Positions 13,109-15,130 of a DNA stretch of 15,130 nucleotides are shown here, in pieces; position 1 is the stretch's first letter, and the number at the start of each line of letters is the position of its first letter. Position numbers and translations under genes: made by a program. Location: NCBI GenBank assembly GCA_031268255.1, contig JAIRXO010000160.1, forward strand, positions 1-15,130, in the 5' to 3' direction. The notes beneath the pieces were generated by a model. It did not search any database, was not told the DNA's origin, and was given only the letters and a program-made list of their open reading frames with translations. This stretch comes from Spirochaetaceae bacterium. Its GTDB lineage: Bacteria; Spirochaetota; Spirochaetia; Treponematales; Breznakiellaceae.

Positions 13109-13200
13109 CTATTCCCCTTTTCTACTTATTCCTATTTCCTTTGTGGCCAGTCTAAACAATAGGAAAAGAAATTCAACCACCAAGGACATTAAGGGAATAG
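13109..13200. repeat. Nested inverted repeats in the gene-free interval
   Basis: CTATTCCC (13109-13116) pairs with GGGAATAG (13193-13200), and inside it TTCCTATT (13129-13136) pairs with AATAGGAA (13158-13165). The four arms are variations on one ATTCC(C/T) word. No function is apparent. Confidence 0.35.
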
Positions 13201-13214
13201 GAAAAAATCAACAA

Positions 13215-13277
13215 CCGCGCGGCAGAGTTCGAACCTGCGATTCGGCGGGGTATTAAACCCCAAAGGGCTACGCCCTT
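13215..13277 (-). other. tRNA-like 3' fragment fused to a REP-like hairpin
   Basis: On the minus strand a canonical T-arm GCAGG-TTCGAAC-TCTGC (13238-13222) is followed by CGCGCGG (13221-13215), like an acceptor strand. It is preceded by a five-pair stem with a seven-base loop (13262-13246) resembling an anticodon arm, and by AAGGGC-GTA-GCCCTT (13277-13263). The 5' acceptor strand and a normal D-arm are missing, so it is not a functional tRNA. GGCGGGGTATTAAACCCC (13244-13261) matches 17 of 18 bases of element B near 1243. The AAGGGC hairpin may also terminate the response-regulator transcript. Confidence 0.4.
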
Positions 13278-13285
13278 AATAATCC

Positions 13286-13909
13286 CTAGATGGATTCTTC
13301 GTGTTCGTAAAAACGGTTGTCAAGGAGTATGTGGATTTTTTCTCCCGCAAGGGAATAGTTTTGCTGGGCTATCATGCCGCAGATTTCCGCTATATGGGCG
13401 TCTACTATCATGTTGAAATGCATAAACTGAAGCTGTCCGGCAAGGCTGGCAATGGTCCCGGTGTCGCCTTTTTTGCAGGCGCCCTGAAGGGCCAGAAGTT
13501 CCTTGCCGAGAAAGGCTTCGTTTATTTTCTGGTCTCCGGTTTTAAACGCCTCATTAACCCTGGCAAGGAGCCGATCGGGGGTAATGGGTTTGACGATGAA
13601 GTCTCTGGCGCCCATCATACGCGCCTGGGCGATAATGTCTTTGGTAGCGTGGGAAGTAACAAAAATCGCCGGAATATCCCGGCAGCCATGGTTCTTCCGC
13701 GCGGCGCTCAAAAAATCAAAACCCGACATCTCAGGCAGTTCGGTATCAAGGAGCACCATATCCACGCTGTTTGCTGCCAGGGCCTTCCAAGCCGCGTCAA
13801 CCGTTTTGGCCAGGCACAGCTCATAGCCCGGTTCCAGGGCCTTGCGTATCATGTTAAGGACAGTAACCATATCATCTACCGCGAGTATTACTTTTTTACT
13901 GTCCGCCAT
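13286..13909 (-). CDS. Response regulator: CheY-like receiver with helical C-terminal domain
   Basis: 207 residues. The receiver domain (about 6-125) is complete: acidic pair D12-D13, phospho-acceptor D55 in LLDTELPEMSGF, T85 in FVTSHA and K107 in VKPITP. The remaining 80 residues are helical (from INEAFLGKELLALQGACK) with no DNA-binding, GGDEF or HD motif. The helix pattern recalls a four-helix HPt domain, but no His-x-x-Lys-Gly site is seen, so it may be a protein-interaction module. AAGGGG lies seven bases before the ATG and a strong promoter lies upstream. No sensor kinase is in the window, and the gene stands alone between two gene-free stretches. Confidence 0.85.
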   Translation of the reverse strand: MADSKKVILAVDDMVTVLNMIRKALEPGYELCLAKTVDAAWKALAANSVDMVLLDTELPEMSGFDFLSAARKNHGCRDIPAIFVTSHATKDIIAQARMMGARDFIVKPITPDRLLARVNEAFKTGDQKINEAFLGKELLALQGACKKGDTGTIASLAGQLQFMHFNMIVDAHIAEICGMIAQQNYSLAGEKIHILLDNRFYEHEESI

Positions 13910-13936
13910 AACGCCGCCCCTTGTATAATACGGCGG

Positions 13937-13965
13937 ATTATATACCCTGTCCGATCTTATCTCAA
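13937..13965 (-). promoter_or_regulatory. Promoter of the response regulator
   Basis: TTGAGA (13965-13960) and a perfect TATAAT (13942-13937) are exactly 17 bases apart on the minus strand, 27 bases before the ATG. This is one of the best sigma-70-type matches in the window. Confidence 0.72.
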
Positions 13966-13973
13966 GGGGATAT

Positions 13974-14002
13974 AAAAGGGGTCCTGTGCGATACAGGACC
14001 CC
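13974..14002 (-). terminator. Intrinsic terminator of the C-terminal FMN flavoprotein gene
   Basis: GGGGTCCTGT (14002-13993, minus strand) pairs perfectly with ACAGGACCCC (13987-13978) around a five-base loop and is followed by TTTT (13977-13974). It is 33 bases beyond the stop codon at 14036 and separates that gene from the response regulator promoter. Confidence 0.85.
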
Positions 14003-14035
14003 CGGAAGAAAGAACGCAAGGCGAAAGGAGAACGC

Positions 14036-15130
14036 TTACCTCGCCTTGTTTAGCGCGCTTTTTACCGCGTTCATGATTGCCCGGCTGGTTATTGAAGCGC
14101 CGGCAACAACATCCACGTTGGGAGAATTGGCGGCAACTATCGCTTGGGGAATCTTCATAATGGCAGGGTCGGAAAGCCCCTGAGTTTCGTTGTGGCTCAC
14201 CACATCTATTGCGGCGATCCTTGTCCCATCTATACGTACCTTAACTATTACATCGCCGCCCATACCGGTGGCGGTACCCAGATACTCGTTGGCCCCCAGA
14301 GCGATCTGTTCCTGTTGGGCTATCTCGTTGGGGAAGTTTTGCAGCCGCGAGGCTACCCTGGCGAGGGCCTGGGCTCTAAGGGTGGGCTTGGGCAAAGCGG
14401 CGTTCCTCCCCGCAGTCCGGCCAGAGTACATAGTCTCCGCTACATTACCCCCGGCAGTGTAGTTGCCGCCGTAGAAAGAGCCGAATTCCCCCGCGCCGTA
14501 AAGGTTTGGGATGGGCTTGCCGTAGGGATCCAGGATTTCGCACTTGATGTTCCGCCGGGCACCGCCCTGAGTGTTCACCATAGCCGCATGCATCTGCATA
14601 GCATAGTAGGGGGCCCGAATAATAGGCGTCAGGGTCTCAGGCTTACGGTTAAATTGGGGATCGTATCTATTAGCGCAGTACTGATTATAGGCATTTATCT
14701 GGTTCACCAGGCCCACAGTACGGTAGGTCTGGTCCCAGTTGCTCAGAACAAAGGTTGAAACCGGAGTCGAATTGGGGATAGGGCTGTCTACCTGGACCCC
14801 GATCTTCCGGGCCAGTTCCGCGATGGTATTGGCCTGGATCACCGTACCATTGGCAATCTCGGCGGAAAGATCCGGGCTGAACTGGGGCGGCAGGTCAAAT
14901 CCCGCCTGCCGGGCAGTTTCGTCAAAGATCATCCACATGGGGTCCGGGGTGATCTGGGAATAGAAGTTACCACTGTAGTAGATGTGGCCGTGCCGGGTTA
15001 CCTCGGATTCCGTCATAAAGCGGGTACCGTCTTTACCTACAATGATGGCCCCGCCGTTGGCCGACAGGCTCTGGACCATGCTGGTTTTCCGGGCAAAATA
15101 CGCTATCTCCATATCCGGCGCTTTAACGGT
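14036..15130 (-). CDS. Flavoprotein reductase, C-terminal part, with C-terminal FMN-binding domain (runs off right edge)
   Basis: 364 codons are in the window and the frame stays open to base 15130; the start lies outside, so the internal ATG at 15112 is not the true start. The first 250 residues are the capping and C-terminal part of an FAD-binding-2 domain, including ANGGAIIVGKDGTRFM, LYGAGEFGSFYGGNYTAGGN and SGRTAG, typical of fumarate/urocanate reductase-like proteins. The last 90 residues form an FMN-binding domain with NVDVVAGASITSRA, the site for covalent FMN attachment by ApbE/Ftp. The domain order is the reverse of the other flavoprotein in this window. A signal peptide cannot be checked. 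The electron acceptor is unknown. A clear terminator follows. Confidence 0.85.
   Translation of the reverse strand, partial: TVKAPDMEIAYFARKTSMVQSLSANGGAIIVGKDGTRFMTESEVTRHGHIYYSGNFYSQITPDPMWMIFDETARQAGFDLPPQFSPDLSAEIANGTVIQANTIAELARKIGVQVDSPIPNSTPVSTFVLSNWDQTYRTVGLVNQINAYNQYCANRYDPQFNRKPETLTPIIRAPYYAMQMHAAMVNTQGGARRNIKCEILDPYGKPIPNLYGAGEFGSFYGGNYTAGGNVAETMYSGRTAGRNAALPKPTLRAQALARVASRLQNFPNEIAQQEQIALGANEYLGTATGMGGDVIVKVRIDGTRIAAIDVVSHNETQGLSDPAIMKIPQAIVAANSPNVDVVAGASITSRAIMNAVKSALNKAR

Noticed and set aside
13215..13277. Functional tRNA gene
   Set aside because: The 5' acceptor strand and a normal D-arm are missing and the variable region is too long.

Overview
The window most resembles a host-associated spirochaete of the genus Treponema, of the termite-gut type. 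The reasons are moderately high GC, many GC-rich palindromes, lipoproteins with relaxed lipoboxes, NfnAB-type bifurcating redox enzymes and several FMN-binding flavoprotein reductases. This placement rests on protein style and gene content, not on a database match.

Layout from left to right. Bases 1-390 (minus) hold the start of a family 4-type glycosyltransferase that runs off the left edge. Bases 451-1051 are an internally deleted insertion sequence with 42-bp inverted ends and a transposase lacking its catalytic domain. Bases 1100-1260 hold two folded, REP/IS200-like palindromic elements. Bases 1284-2931 (plus) are a tight three-gene operon: a NusG domain II protein and a Gx-family membrane protein, which together resemble EetA/EetB of extracellular electron transfer loci, and a polytopic protein faintly like an ECF-transporter T component. 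Bases 3048-5231 (plus) encode a zinc/manganese-type ABC transporter ATPase and permease, followed by a lipoprotein with a CC motif in place of the usual solute-binding protein. Bases 5233-8254 (minus) are nfnA-nfnB plus a TPR protein. Bases 8374-9429 (minus) encode an NADP-type zinc alcohol dehydrogenase, and 9782-10432 (plus) a divergent TetR regulator. A 33-bp near-perfect palindrome lies just downstream of the dehydrogenase -10 box. Bases 10570-10766 look like a gene remnant. Bases 10767-12524 (minus) encode a lipoprotein flavoprotein reductase with an N-terminal FMN-binding domain. Upstream of it are a 33-residue small ORF, a terminator and a palindrome. Bases 12724-13285 hold no convincing gene but contain a (GA)17 microsatellite, hairpins and a tRNA-like fragment. 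Bases 13286-13909 (minus) encode a receiver-domain response regulator, and 14036-15130 (minus) the C-terminal part of a second flavoprotein reductase with a C-terminal FMN-binding domain.

Much of the window concerns redox balance. NfnAB couples NADH, NADPH and ferredoxin, the alcohol dehydrogenase is predicted to use NADP(H), and two secreted or surface flavoproteins carry motifs for covalent FMN attachment. The EetA/EetB-like pair may belong to the same extracytosolic flavin electron-transfer theme. The unusual items are that pair with its unassigned third gene, the structured leader of the first flavoprotein, and the palindrome-rich accessory DNA.
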